Source of the DNA: Terfezia claveryi
Lineage: Eukaryota; Ascomycota; Pezizomycetes; Pezizales; Pezizaceae
Reading direction: 5' to 3'
DNA length: 64,000 nt
Assembly (NCBI GenBank): GCA_015179025.1
Contig: WHUX01000059.1
Location: 124,001 to 188,000 of the forward strand
In this document: positions 24,474 to 34,431 of the stretch, piece after piece
Position numbering within the stretch: position 1 is the first letter of the stretch
Layout of the letters: every line of letters starts with the position of its first letter
Program-made: the position numbers and the translations under genes
Notes under the pieces: generated by a model
Database searches by the model: none
What the model saw: only the letters and a program-made list of their open reading frames with translations
Told to the model about the DNA's origin: nothing

Positions 24474-24771
24474 GACACTAGACGGTGATTGGACACTTCC
24501 GGTCGAGTAAGGACAGTTATTACCCTGATCATGCCATAGACGACCCCCCACCAAAAAAACTGCGCAAACCGGCAGATAGTACGCAAACCATCCCAGAAAA
24601 TAAATGAAAGAATAAACATAGATTAAAGGCTTCCTGAATCACATCCAGAAAGAGGGGGAGGGTTGTGGAACAGCGACAAAAAACAATTGCGAACATATTT
24701 CTACGAAATTTAACGCCGGTTGAGTTGGACACTAGACGGTGATTGGACACTTCCGGTCGAGTGAGGACAGT
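24474..24771. repeat. Direct repeat pair enclosing a dispersed 200-bp repeat
   Basis: A segment of about 43 bp (ggacactagacggtgattgg onward) occurs at 24474-24515 and again at 24727-24771. Between them, 24518-24726 is a dispersed repeat whose second copy lies at 28628-28870 in the same orientation: shared parts include attaccctgatcatgc, actgcgcaaaccggcagat and gggggagggttgtggaacag. The two copies of the dispersed repeat flank the Harbinger-like element. Confidence 0.75.
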
Positions 24772-24831
24772 GAGGTTGTCACCAATTTAAAAAACTGCTT
24801 AAACACCCTAACCTTAGCGTGGGGTACCCAT

Positions 24832-24906
24832 AGCCTCGTAGTCTGTTGTCTCTCGGGGAGTTGCGAGGTCACGAACACTACAAATATTAACCTGGATACG
24901 AGGCTC
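24832..24906. mobile_element. Tiny inverted-repeat element, copy 1
   Basis: A 75-bp unit bounded by tagcctcgta and tacgaggct, with internal ctgttgtctct, cacgaac and ctacaaat. A second copy is at about 27272-27361. Too small to code for anything; probably a miniature non-autonomous element. Confidence 0.65.
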
Positions 24907-25170
24907 GGTCCCATGCAAATCGACAAGGGCAACCAGCCAATGAGCAACCATATCACCGTTAAGCAACTTTAAGCTTGCTTAAGTTGCTGAGTCATAAGGC
25001 AAACGCAACTCGATGAACTCAAGGAAGACTCAACAAGCACAATTACAATTCTCATTCGGCACTGAGTTCCACCTCCGTCCGGCCAGCCAGCTCAATCCAG
25101 CCCACCATCCCCATCTGAACAGCCAAATATACCCTCCCCAACCAAGCGACCAAGCACACCGATCGGAAAG

Positions 25171-25470
25171 ATGTCGGCAATAGAGGTATCAAAAGCAAAC
25201 AGAGCATGGGATAAATCAGACGTTGAAATGCTTGTTGCTTGGATGGAGGGTAATCAGGAGAAGTTACGGGGGAAGCAATCTGCATGGCATCAGGATGTGA
25301 AAGAGGAGTTATTTAAGGATGAAGATGATAGGACTACAGACAAACCTGGCTATAACGAATGCCAAGATTCCGACTCCTTCCTTCGTTATAGCCCAGGTTT
25401 CGCTAAAACAAGATGTCACGTGCCTGCGAGGGTAAAGGGAGAAGTGCGGAGTAATAAAGATAGGATATAG
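25171..25470 (+). pseudogene. Myb/SANT-like protein of the Harbinger-like element (fragment)
   Basis: The frame starts with ATG at 25171 and reads AWDKSDVEMLVAWMEGNQEK then AWHQDVKEELFKDED, the Trp-spaced pattern of the short Myb-like DNA-binding protein found with fungal Harbinger transposases. After about residue 55 it runs into an 18-bp-arm hairpin (25342-25359 and 25381-25399, aaacctggctataacgaa), which replaces normal coding sequence. The protein is therefore a truncated relic of 99 residues. Confidence 0.5.
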
Positions 25471-26136
25471 TCAATTTGTGTTCTCTCTACTTCAGCTCGA
25501 TAATATTGCAACATGCCTCCTCACCGCCGATATGGGCGTACTACCTTGGAAAAATGGCAGATATATCAAGTTCGACAGGTAGATGACATTGGAAGGAATT
25601 CTGCAAAATCCACTATAGCCAATATAGTTTTGCTATGATTGAATTTATTAGGCGCGAAATTCTCTTCACTATCGTTATACCGATTATTTTCACTATAGCC
25701 AGAGTACTTTAGCTGCGTGCAGGAATGGTCTCACAAATCCCTTCTGTACAGCCGGGTTTTCACTATGTCGAGGTTCAGGTTTACCTGTATTAGAGGGATT
25801 TTACCACCTTGTACGCGCTAGCATTAGTAGTACCAAATTACCCATGAATCTGACCGGGACCCTAGTAAGCGAGACAGCATAAGAAAAGTGGTTTTCACAA
25901 CCCGGTATACAGATAACATTTTAGTCATCACTCAACGTCATGGAATTCGAAGATGAGCTGTAGTACTGCTTGGGCTGGGGGGGGTGCTGTTGCTGCATTC
26001 TATAGATACAGCAGAGCCTGAAGAGGGATCGGAGGGCGCCGCAAGTAGAGAGCCACTACGATATCGAGCGCCAGTTGCCTACGAACGGCAGAATTAATCA
26101 CTGGGTGAAGCTGGTTGGGGGGACAGTGAATGTCTA

Positions 26137-26511
26137 GCATACTTGCGATTCTCTAGGGCAGAAATTCAGAGCCTTATTGAAGAATTCAAGTTGGTAGAAG
26201 TATGGGTTGATTCAGAGCGAGATCACAAGTATGCACGAGTCCCAGAGCAAGCGCTATGCATGTTACTATATCGATTGGCCAGCCCATCTCGCCTGGTTGA
26301 CATGATGCAAGTATTCAGAGTATCACGAAGCTATATCTCTTCTATTGTCAACGATCTTGTTGGGGAGGATCTTGAGTTGCGTTCTCTTGTTGGGTGGGAT
26401 GCTCAAGGCTCGATTGCGCCCTCTCAGGTGTTTGCGACCATTCAAAAGGAGAGGATCGCTCTAGTGTTTGCGACCATTCAAATGCAGAGGATTGAGATGC
26501 CGACATTATGA
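26137..26511 (+). pseudogene. Harbinger-like transposase, N-terminal fragment
   Basis: The frame contains LRFSRAEIQSLIEEFKL followed by VPEQALCMLLYRLASPSRLV and VFRVSRSYISSIVNDLV, the helical N-terminal region that precedes the DDE nuclease in HARBI1-like fungal transposases (pattern EALCxLLxRLxxPxRxxDL, FGRSxSxxSxIxND). The DDE catalytic core is missing. Sequence upstream to about 25,940 looks like decayed coding sequence in several frames. Confidence 0.6.
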
Positions 26512-26561
26512 ATTCTAGGGTGTAATATCGGATTGTGATAGCAATATACAAAACGAAATTA

Positions 26562-27082
26562 GTGGTGGTCACTTGCTTTAATTGCAATAACGAAAATTGC
26601 TATTACAATTCAAACTCGTAAACGCACTCTAGAGTGCATTAACGAGAAAAATTGCAATTGCAATTGTAATAACGAGCCATAGTCATCAGGCAAACCAACC
26701 ATCGCATGATCCAAACACCGCAAAATTTAGTCTGGTGTTAGAGATCTATCTGACATTGCAAGACCCCCCAACGTCCATTTATCCTCCAACGCGACAAATC
26801 TCTCCAAGTCCTCGAAGCCGAGATACCCCTCGCTCGATGTTGTGTATGATGCTTCTCAATAAAAAGAAGTGAATTTCCTTTTTTTATTTAAAACTTCTTC
26901 GGAGAAAGTGACTTCCTCTCCCTTCCAACCAGACTAATTAGAATTATGTTATTAGAATGCCGTATAGAGGTAGTCACTTGTTAATCACAGTTTTCTTACA
27001 GTTTAGGGTTAGTTCAAGGCTGCCAAGGCGCTTCGTTATTGGAATTTTCATTATTGCAATATAAATAAGAAGTGACCACCAC
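26562..27082. mobile_element. MITE with GTGGTGGTCA ends and TA target site (copy 1)
   Basis: A 521-bp element flanked by TA at 26560-26561 and 27083-27084. Ends are imperfect inverted repeats of about 45 bp beginning gtggtggtcactt, with shared attgcaataa and gaaaatt inside. It contains no coding sequence. TA target duplication suggests mobilisation by a Tc1/mariner-type transposase. Its end sequence is shared with the element at 41553-41720. Confidence 0.75.
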
Positions 27083-27271
27083 TACTAAGTATGTTGGATC
27101 ACTGGGTGCCCAAACACCGATAGTATACTATTGTACGCTCACACTTCCCCCCAAACCGCACACAGGGATCCAATCAACAATTACTGCTCCTGGTAAACAC
27201 CTCAGGGCCAATAAACTTTCACAACAAACTGCAGCTGGGGTTCATAATACTGTAAATATCCATAATACCCT

Positions 27272-27361
27272 AGCCTCGTAGTAACCAGTCTGTTGTCTCT
27301 TGGGATTTGCGACGTCACGAACGCTACAAATTTGAATATATTAACCTGGGTACGAGGCTAA
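27272..27361. mobile_element. Tiny inverted-repeat element, copy 2
   Basis: A 90-bp relative of 24832-24906 with the same tagcctcgta and tacgaggcta ends; it differs by a small insertion after the left end (gtaaccagt) and by ttgaata near the right end. Confidence 0.65.
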
Positions 27362-27538
27362 TAATACCCATGCGCACCGTGCTCATAACCTGTTGGAGGG
27401 TGTAACCGCTAGGACAAAACGTGATCACTGGGTGCTAACAAACACCGATAGTTATATTGTACGCTCACAGACATAAATAATGCACGAACCCTGTATGTGG
27501 CGAGATTTAGTAGTTACCAGGTAATTGACAGGGCGGTA

Positions 27539-28092
27539 CGGAGGCTCACACCAAAAGTCTTTTCCCCTTTCCTTTTTGGGAATCTTGCATATGCAAGACT
27601 ATGCACGGCATGCAACTTAGCATTATTCAGCTCTAAAACGGGTGGTAATGGCAATTAGTGATGAGTTTTACCTTTAATATTGCCTTAATATGCTGTTGCC
27701 TGTGCCCTGCCCTGAATATAGCCAGAATATACAGTACCTAAATGGCTTATGACGTCCATAATGCGGCTGGCGGAGTGTACCAAGGCTGCTGCATTGGTGA
27801 TGCATACGCCAAGCACATCCGCTCAGGCTTGGCATCAATGAAGCAGCCTTGGCATACGCTGCATACGGCAATATAGGACAATTAAGACGTTCTGCACCCA
27901 AAGAAGCTACTGGGTAGGAGGCGAGCCTAGAGGCGAGGAACAAGTAAAGGTAAAATGAATCGTTACATGGCTGGTATATGATGCATTGTCATTAGAACCC
28001 AATTTAATGCCAAGTTGCATACAGTGCATAGGCTTGCATATGCAAGATTCCCAAAAAGGAAAGGGGAAAAGACTTTTGGTGTGAGCTTCCGA
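27539..28092. mobile_element. Hairpin element with about 80-bp inverted ends
   Basis: The left end (27541 onward: gctcacaccaaaagtctttt, cttgcatatgcaag, tgcaactta) is repeated inverted at about 28010-28092 with few mismatches. A second, inner inverted repeat (accaaggctgctgcat ... atgaagcagccttggcat) lies near 27775-27870. A minus-strand frame (27963-28385) overlaps the right arm and encodes an acidic segment of unknown nature. A decayed single arm also occurs at 20893-20970. Confidence 0.7.
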
Positions 28093-29067
28093 ATCCCTCT
28101 ATTAAGCGGATTCGAGAACCTATAAATCAAGTTTCCTAAAATATCACCCCCATGCCGACCAGCACTCCGAGAAACCATATACCTAGGCTCAAAAAAGATA
28201 TCATAGATATCCACCAAGTCCTTAATCACTCTCCAGTCTGATCTCTTATCTTCCGAATCCTCCAAATCCTCTTCTTCATCTGAATCCCTCTTATTTTGAG
28301 TCTCTAGTACCACAACTGTGCACACGTCCTCTATCACTTCCTCAAATTCAGCTCTTATCATAGACTTCTTGCTTGAACGGGGCATGCTGGCTTCGTTTGG
28401 GGTATGCGGAATAGGTCTGTGGAATAGCTATGCGGAAATGCTAGGTACGCAATCTGGAATGGCCGTGTTGATTTGCCTCATGAGTAAGCGATTAAATAAA
28501 ATGCAAATGGTGGTGTCGCAAGGTTGGTATCAGCAATTAATTCACATTCTCATCTCTATTTAATTAAACACCTAGCCACGCTAAGGTTAAGCGTGTTTAA
28601 GCAGTTGCTTTGATTGGTGACAACCCCTAATATTACCCTGATCATGCACTTGGGAAACCGTCTCAATATCAGGCTCCATAGACGTATAGGTAGACCTCTC
28701 CCGAAAAGAAAAACTGCGCAAACCGGCAGATATTACGGAAACCACCCCAGAAAATAAATGAATAATAAACATATATTAAAGCCTTCTGAATCACATCGAG
28801 AGAGAGGGGGAGGGTTGTGGAACAGCGACGAAAAACAATTGCGAACATATTTCTACGAAATTTAGCGCCTGTTGAGTCCTTATGTTCGTTACGGCTTTAA
28901 GAGGGCTGATAGGCGGACTCACAGTACTGAGTTGAAGTATATTTCTCTCCTCCCAATTTGCTTCCCCTAAAAACACGCAATACAATCGCACACCAAAAGC
29001 CGCTCGTACGTACATACGCAGTCTTGCAACAGGATTAACTAACACTTGTGCGGCCCCAGCAGCCATC

Positions 29068-29906
29068 ATGAAATTCTATCTAGGGACCACCCTGATCTTT
29101 AATACAGTTTTCTTCATCCATCTGGCCAATGCGAAAGTATGTAACGACAGTTGTGCCGCTTGCTGGAAAATCGGCGAACCTGGGGTAGATACCAAGTGGG
29201 AATGCCATGTTACTGGTGAATGTGGTAATTCCTGTCCACCAGGTTACTATGACTTACACTGCGCAAAATGGCAACGTTGCGTGTAAGTTTGGATTTTTTA
29301 TTCTTCCAATTGTCCTATGTTTCTGCGGGGATATATGAATACATACAACCTTCATTGTGTGGTCGAAGACAACCGTCTCCCCTTTGCCTTTCTGAGAGTC
29401 GGGTCGAAGGTTCCCTATCTCGGGAAGCTTATCCCATTATCAGTAATATACCTCCTCGTTCTCGCACTCTCGTTGGATCCCCATCCAACGTCTTGTATAT
29501 CAAATACAGGCCTTCCTTCCTATCACGTCGGTGCACCTCCCTTGTGCACCCCCTTGTCTCGTCTTGTCTCCGCGGCCTTGCTGCCCCATCTCGCGAAACA
29601 CCCATCACATGCGGAAGTCCTGCCGCGTGTGTCAAGCCTGCCCGTCTGCTCCTGCCCCTGCTCTCGTTCCCTCCGATCACACACGTAGTACCTCCTACGT
29701 GTGCGATACCCCCTTGCCCCTCTTACCCCTTGGTCGCCACATCCCTCGTGCCGTCGTTACACGTTTGTTCTGTTGATATGTCGCTAACGAGGAAGCAATT
29801 TAATAGCTGTCGCAACGGTCCGCCTTGTCCCGAGTTCGGCCCGTGCTACTACGGGATCGCCAAGGGTGCTAGTGGCCGTGATTCTTGCCGAGAGAGACCT
29901 CAATAA
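29068..29906 (+). CDS. Small secreted cysteine-rich protein (effector-like)
   Basis: Unrecognised family. ATG at 29068 opens a clear signal peptide (MKFYLGTTLIFNTVFFIHLANA, cleavage expected after Ala22). Exon 1 alone would end at a TAA at 29284-29286, giving 72 residues with eight Cys. But that TAA lies inside a perfect GTAAGT donor (29283). A CTAAC branch site near 29783 and a TAG acceptor at 29804-29806 define an intron of 524 nt, and the phase (2) matches. Exon 2 (29807-29906) adds CRNGPPCPEFGPCYYGIA and a tail DSCRERPQ with four more Cys. The spliced product is 104 residues with 12 Cys in about 82 mature residues. Exon 2 is thus supported by phase, branch site and cysteine content. The intron is very long for this genome and carries a C/T-rich stretch (about 29,380-29,760), possibly an insertion. 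Function unknown; position in a transposon-rich island resembles fungal effector genes. Confidence 0.65.
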
Positions 29907-30633
29907 ATGACATAAGGCTCCATATTCCGTTTTTCACGCATTTATGTGTCGCAAATTATTATGGAATTTTTCCTGTATTTGGTTTTTCCTCCTGCCCCAT
30001 CCATACCTGTATGAAACCCAATGCAAGAACATACTAGTCAGTATATTGAGATCAAATACGTGAAGGAAAAGAGACATTTCGAAGCTGAGGACCTAGCACC
30101 TTGCACAGTTACCCGAAATAGTGCAGATTTTTTTGAACCCATGAGGATCACTAAGTACTGGGAGTTGAATGACCTGGCTATTTATGTATTTCGACGGTTA
30201 CGAGGTCAATACACAATCCAATTATAGGATTGAATGTGATATGTACTGTACATAATGTACTTGGCGAAACACGGCTCCACAAATGACCACTCAACCAGAC
30301 TACCACTCAACTAATAGTTAACAGTTTTTACTTAGTTACAATACCCCGGTGGAAGTATTTGCGACCCCTTGCGCAAGGATATAAACTAAGTGCAGTACGG
30401 CGAGCAGCAGCACGAAGTGTGATATCACACCATGCACAGTCGGGAGTAGAAATATTGATTCCCTTTAGAATTCGACTATTAGGTGCATCTAATGAGTCTG
30501 GAATGCGTTGTAGCTCACGAGTTGGATAATGTTCGATCCAATAAGCCATATGTGCTCGTTAATAAAGCATGGAGGTTAGGATGGGGTTTTCGCATAACAA
30601 GAATTGTTCAATAGAGTCGTCATCTGTACCTGT
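29907..30633. other. Region without an identified gene
   Basis: Only short frames, including one on the minus strand at 30328-30549 that resembles nothing I know. A reverse-complement copy of the dispersed motif core (caaccagacta) occurs near 30,294. Confidence 0.35.
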
Positions 30634-30864
30634 CTATTTTGGATCCTCGTTCGCTAAGGGCTCCTCGCTGCCTGTTGAGGTTTCATTTGCGACCAAAAGG
30701 GTACAGTAACGTTGTACGTCCGATTGGGAATGTTGCTGTCTTCTCTTCCTTCGCTGACGTTCCTGATTGGGATGTTTGTTCTCTAGGTGATTCGATAATG
30801 CACCAGCTGACTTGAAAGGTTGTTGACAACATGGACAACTTCCAATCGACGGTTTCAGGGACAT
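30634..30864 (-). CDS. Short C2H2 zinc-finger protein or fragment
   Basis: ATG at 30864 (minus) to TAG at 30634; 76 residues. It carries one classical finger, CPCCQQPFKSAGALSNHLEN then KH, spacing C-x2-C-x12-H-x4-H, then a basic stretch (RQRRKRRQQ). No second finger is present. Given the transposon-rich surroundings it may be a relic of a larger gene or of a mobile element. A possible downstream coding remnant on the same strand (DSIEQFLLCENPIL) lies near 30,560-30,630 and supports truncation. Confidence 0.4.
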   Translation of the reverse strand: MSLKPSIGSCPCCQQPFKSAGALSNHLENKHPNQERQRRKRRQQHSQSDVQRYCTLLVANETSTGSEEPLANEDPK

Positions 30865-31277
30865 AGCTGTTTTCTTTGTATGTCGCGGTAAACATCGTTC
30901 GGGATGCAGTGTTTAATAGGGAACGTAAATTCTTGAGCTTTGCCGTTCCTGTATCTAGCGTTGTTGACGTTGTAACGCACAACGCATACAACGTAAATGG
31001 GTTTTTCCGCCGATGCTTATCTAACACTAGGAATGGAGTTTTTCTAGTCTGGTTGGCACTCAATCGTTGTATGAATTTGATCTGAAAAGCGTGGTGCATG
31101 GCTTTCAACTAGCAGAGTAAACATCTCGGCACCGGTGGGAAACCAATCGCACTTGTGTTGGAGGCCGCAACCAACCTAGGAATGATCTCTATTTGCATTT
31201 ACTTATGGAGTTGACAGAATGTGATTAAGTTAAGTAGTGAATACTATACAATGAAATATCACTAAGATTATACAGTA

Positions 31278-32062
31278 GGGGTATTCAATCTTAAAATAAT
31301 CGACCGATTAAATTGAAAATTGTAATCGAGGTTCTACGGTAGTTAAGCCGAGGGTGCGATTAAAGTGCACACGTATTTTTGTTAACTGGGATGTCATATG
31401 ACATGATGCCAAGTGCTTGGGTAATGGAAAGATGTAAGGCCGCTCCCACCCACTAGTAAGCTTCTCCGGTCCTCATCCTCAACGTACTGTGACCCCAGAC
31501 AATACAGCACTCACTACGATTCCGGTCAGTACCATACGAAGTACAGCCAAAGGAGTGTTTCTAAGGTAAGCTGAATTCTTCAGAGTGTGGATATGCATGT
31601 GGGACGCAGATCTATCTCCGAGTCCCAAGTATCAAGTGCATCTGTAATGGCTCCAGCAAGCGCTTCACCTAGTCTTCTTTCCTCTTCGTCTTCCTCTATT
31701 CCTGCCAAAAACCAGGTTATTAGTGTCCGTTTGACCCTTATCCGCGGCATTGTCGATGAGTAGAGTATGCTTGCGAGATGGGTATCTCCAAATGCTTAAG
31801 TATCCTCATGAGGTTGGCATCCTTATGATCTTAGCATGTCTACATGTGATCTAGATGATTTGATCGTTCGATCATGACGGCAATCAAGATTCCCGTCTTT
31901 AATGTAGGAATTTTCACTTTAGAGCGGGTGCCACTATAGTAAATCTTTTGCCGTCGATCAAAATCTTTGTATGTAGCAAATGGATTTACAACAACCAAAT
32001 AGATTTGGTGTCAAAACCATGATCGCATTTAATCGATCGATTATTTTAAGATTGAATACCCC
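31278..32062. mobile_element. MITE-like element with GGGGTATTCAATC ends and TA target site
   Basis: A 785-bp element flanked by TA at 31276-31277 and 32063-32064. The ends, ggggtattcaatcttaaaat and the following aatcgaccgattaaa, are repeated inverted at the right side with one mismatch across about 36 bp. No transposase is visible inside. It includes a C-rich stretch (31,440-31,540) and decayed open frames. Confidence 0.8.
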
Positions 32063-32159
32063 TAGTAAATCCACAATTTATTCTCTTGTCCAGCTTATTA
32101 TGTACCTATGTATACAATACTTAAAAAAAAGGACAAAGAGAAAAAAGAGAAAAAAAGGT

Positions 32160-34431
32160 CTAAACTAGGCTCTCCCAGTGAAAGGAAAGCTCATCTTCGA
32201 AGGAAAGCTTATCTTCTCCATCGTCAGAACCAGAAAGTCTACGATCGATTGCAAACACTTCCAAGTCACTCAATAGCCTCCACACCAATTTTTTCAAGTC
32301 ACTTAAGACGTATTCCACCACCACTTTGTCCACCTCTAATTCGGGGAGAGACCACGGGAAAATCTTTCCTGTAGTCCCTCGCACCTTCAGATCCGGCTGA
32401 ATATGCCCGATATACCTTTCACACATCAAACAACACGCTTTTGAAACCCCTATCATATTCTTGGTGCCCTATACCTAATCAATATATGTTTATTCCCAAA
32501 GTCTTGAGATAAGTATGTACGTACTCGCAATTCCGCCAACAATTTCTTAAAGTCTGCCTTGTAGACAGGCTCTATTAGTGCATCTACTTTGTCGTATTCC
32601 AAAGCCTTTAGAAATGCCAATGATGTTTCGCAATGCACTTTTCCTGTGAACTGGTCTTCCCACTTCTCCCAATTCTCTACCGTCAATGCTAGCCAAGCCT
32701 CGTCTTCTTCAACCTTTTGCGCCGCCTTGGCTTGTATGGCTTTTTTAACTCGTTCGAAATTATCACTATCATCCAATACCCAATGCAACAAATCGTCCAA
32801 ACACGCTTGCCTCTTCCTGTCACTATTGGCTGGGTTGTCCACAAATATAATAGAAACTTTTTGCTTCAATGACTTGGCCAGGGTGAATGTGGCTTCAGTC
32901 CACTGGACAACAAGACCTAACCACTTCAAAAAGCAACGAGCCGGATCATCGTACACAGCCTCACGGCTAAACAGAACTCCCTCGTCTTCCAGATTATCCC
33001 TAATACCGCATCCACTGGCGAACAACGATCCTTGTCAGTTTAAAGATAATACACCTGACAGGACCATTATACCTCAGTGAGCTTGTTACCATCCACCTAT
33101 TTTATCACCTTTACTGCATAAGCTCGACCTATGTCTTTAAACTGACAAGGATCGTTATACACCAGTGGATGCGGTATCCTATACTCAGATTAGAAATGGA
33201 GAATCTCAATTGTCCTTGAGGACATTACTTACCTGGGGCATTAAGGAGGAGAACAAATCGCAACTTGCTTGCTTTAGAAAGCTGGCAATAGATGGTTGGT
33301 GTATGTATATATAAAAACTCTCACTTCGGTGTACAAGATCTCCCAACACACCCATCACCTGGTTGATCTTTTTAAAGAATATCTTTCGCACCCTTTTCGG
33401 CCTCTACAAAACCTACTTTCTTATTTTTCATTGTGTCCCTATAGTTGGCAAGCATTGACAGTTGATCATCGAGCCTGTTCATGAAGAAAGACACAAATTC
33501 GTGATAGTGGAATATGGACATCTTATCCAAGACGACTCGGCCAAAGCTATCGAGGTTAAATGTATACCCGGTTACCTCCTTCATGAGCGGGAGGTGTCTA
33601 TCATTTCCCTTTGCCTTTCTGACCTTTTTGAAAAATGGGTTTGGGAGAAAATTCTTGCTCAGCTCAGCGCGAGTAATAGCGCCATCACGGAAAAGTCCAA
33701 GAAATTTCTCTCTACACCTTGGATGCAGAGAGATTGTGAGTCGTTGTTGGATCTTCGGTTGGCATTACAGAAGAGAGAAATGCCGGAGCTCTGTAAGTAC
33801 GGCCCTTTTTTCGTCCACTGTATTTGCGTCCACGTATATGTTACACAGTGTTTGCAGTTGATGGGCGTGGTTGGCTGGCGTCAATGGTCCTCTTAAGTAT
33901 ATAGATCAATTAGTTGGGCACGCACTTTTCGATATCGGTGACGGGTGTTCATTTACGCTTTCAAGAAAGCCTTCAGCCAATCAAGCCCAAAACAGTTGTG
34001 TGAAGATGGAGGGGAAATCATAGGAGGGAGGAGTTTCTGGCCTTTTGCTGTCGAATTCTTTGTTGCAAGAATTTGATCAATCTCCGCCACAGTGCCGACT
34101 GCCTGTACCCCACTACCACCTTTGTGGGAAATAACGATGGCAGCAACATCCGCCTTCGCTTTAGTAACAAACAGTGTGGCTATGCGGTTGAGTCGGTAAG
34201 GGCATCATGAGCGGGATCGCTGGTAGGTAGGCAGGATGGTTGCCCAGGGCGGGGGTTAGTAATGCTCAGAAATGTCGTGGCTGCACGAATCAGCCTCTTT
34301 GATTCTGTCAAACTGAGCTGCACCTGTTCCTCTAGTGTGTCATCAATAGCATTCTCATCATCTACATTCATATTGGATGAGATGCAGATGCCGGGGGGTT
34401 GAGGGAGGTGTTGTGACGGCGGGTATAGCAT
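32160..34431 (-). CDS. OTT_1508-like deaminase family protein
   Basis: Member of a fungal family with a predicted cytidine-deaminase-like zinc fold; substrate unknown. Exons on the minus strand that join in phase: (34431-?), 34179-33957, 33891-33769, 33717-33417, 33367-33325, 33271-33233, 33030-32525, 32459-32160. Introns are 49-65 nt except one of 202 nt. The zinc-site motifs are GKVHCETSLAFL (His-x-Glu) and, across the last intron, IGVSKACCLMCERYI (Cys-x2-Cys). Other recognisable parts are RFVLLLNAPG, LFASGCGIRDNLEDEGVLFS and KIFPWSLPEL. A TAA at 33765-33767 seems to break the frame but falls inside a phase-consistent 51-nt intron. The join of the first exon (ATG 34431) is unresolved, so the N-terminus is tentative. 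The gene looks intact despite lying among transposons. Confidence 0.72.
33004..33178. repeat. Inverted duplication of an intron-exon boundary
   Basis: The stretch 33004-33050 (ccgcatccactgg ... gatccttgtcagtttaaag) recurs as its reverse complement at 33137-33178 with a few differences. The first copy spans the 3' splice site and first codons of an exon of the deaminase gene; the second lies within the preceding intron, about 90 nt away. Confidence 0.85.

Larger units (their letters stand above)
24774..28625. mobile_element. Decayed PIF/Harbinger-like DNA transposon with inverted ends
   Basis: The ends are imperfect inverted repeats of about 50 bp: ggttgtcaccaat...aactgcttaaacac...ttagcgtgg at 24774-24822 and its reverse complement at 28575-28625. 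Inside are a Myb/SANT-like open frame (25171-25470) and a transposase fragment (26137-26511), the two-gene content expected of PIF/Harbinger elements. At least three smaller repeat elements have inserted (26562-27082, about 27272-27361, about 27539-28092). The transposase is broken by stops and the element is not autonomous. Assignment rests on residue patterns remembered for the family. Confidence 0.6.

Noticed and set aside
27963..28385. Acidic minus-strand frame as an independent gene
   Set aside because: It overlaps the right arm of the hairpin element, lacks family resemblance, and lies within a decayed transposon; possibly a relic of its second protein.
29268..29906. 212-codon open frame over the intron of the cysteine-rich gene
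   Set aside because: It begins without an ATG context, is compositionally driven by C/T-rich sequence, and only its last part (exon 2) has protein character.
33765..33767. In-frame TAA that would make the deaminase gene a pseudogene
   Set aside because: A phase-consistent 51-nt intron (33718-33768, GTAATG...CAAG) removes it, and neighbouring introns have similar size and signals.
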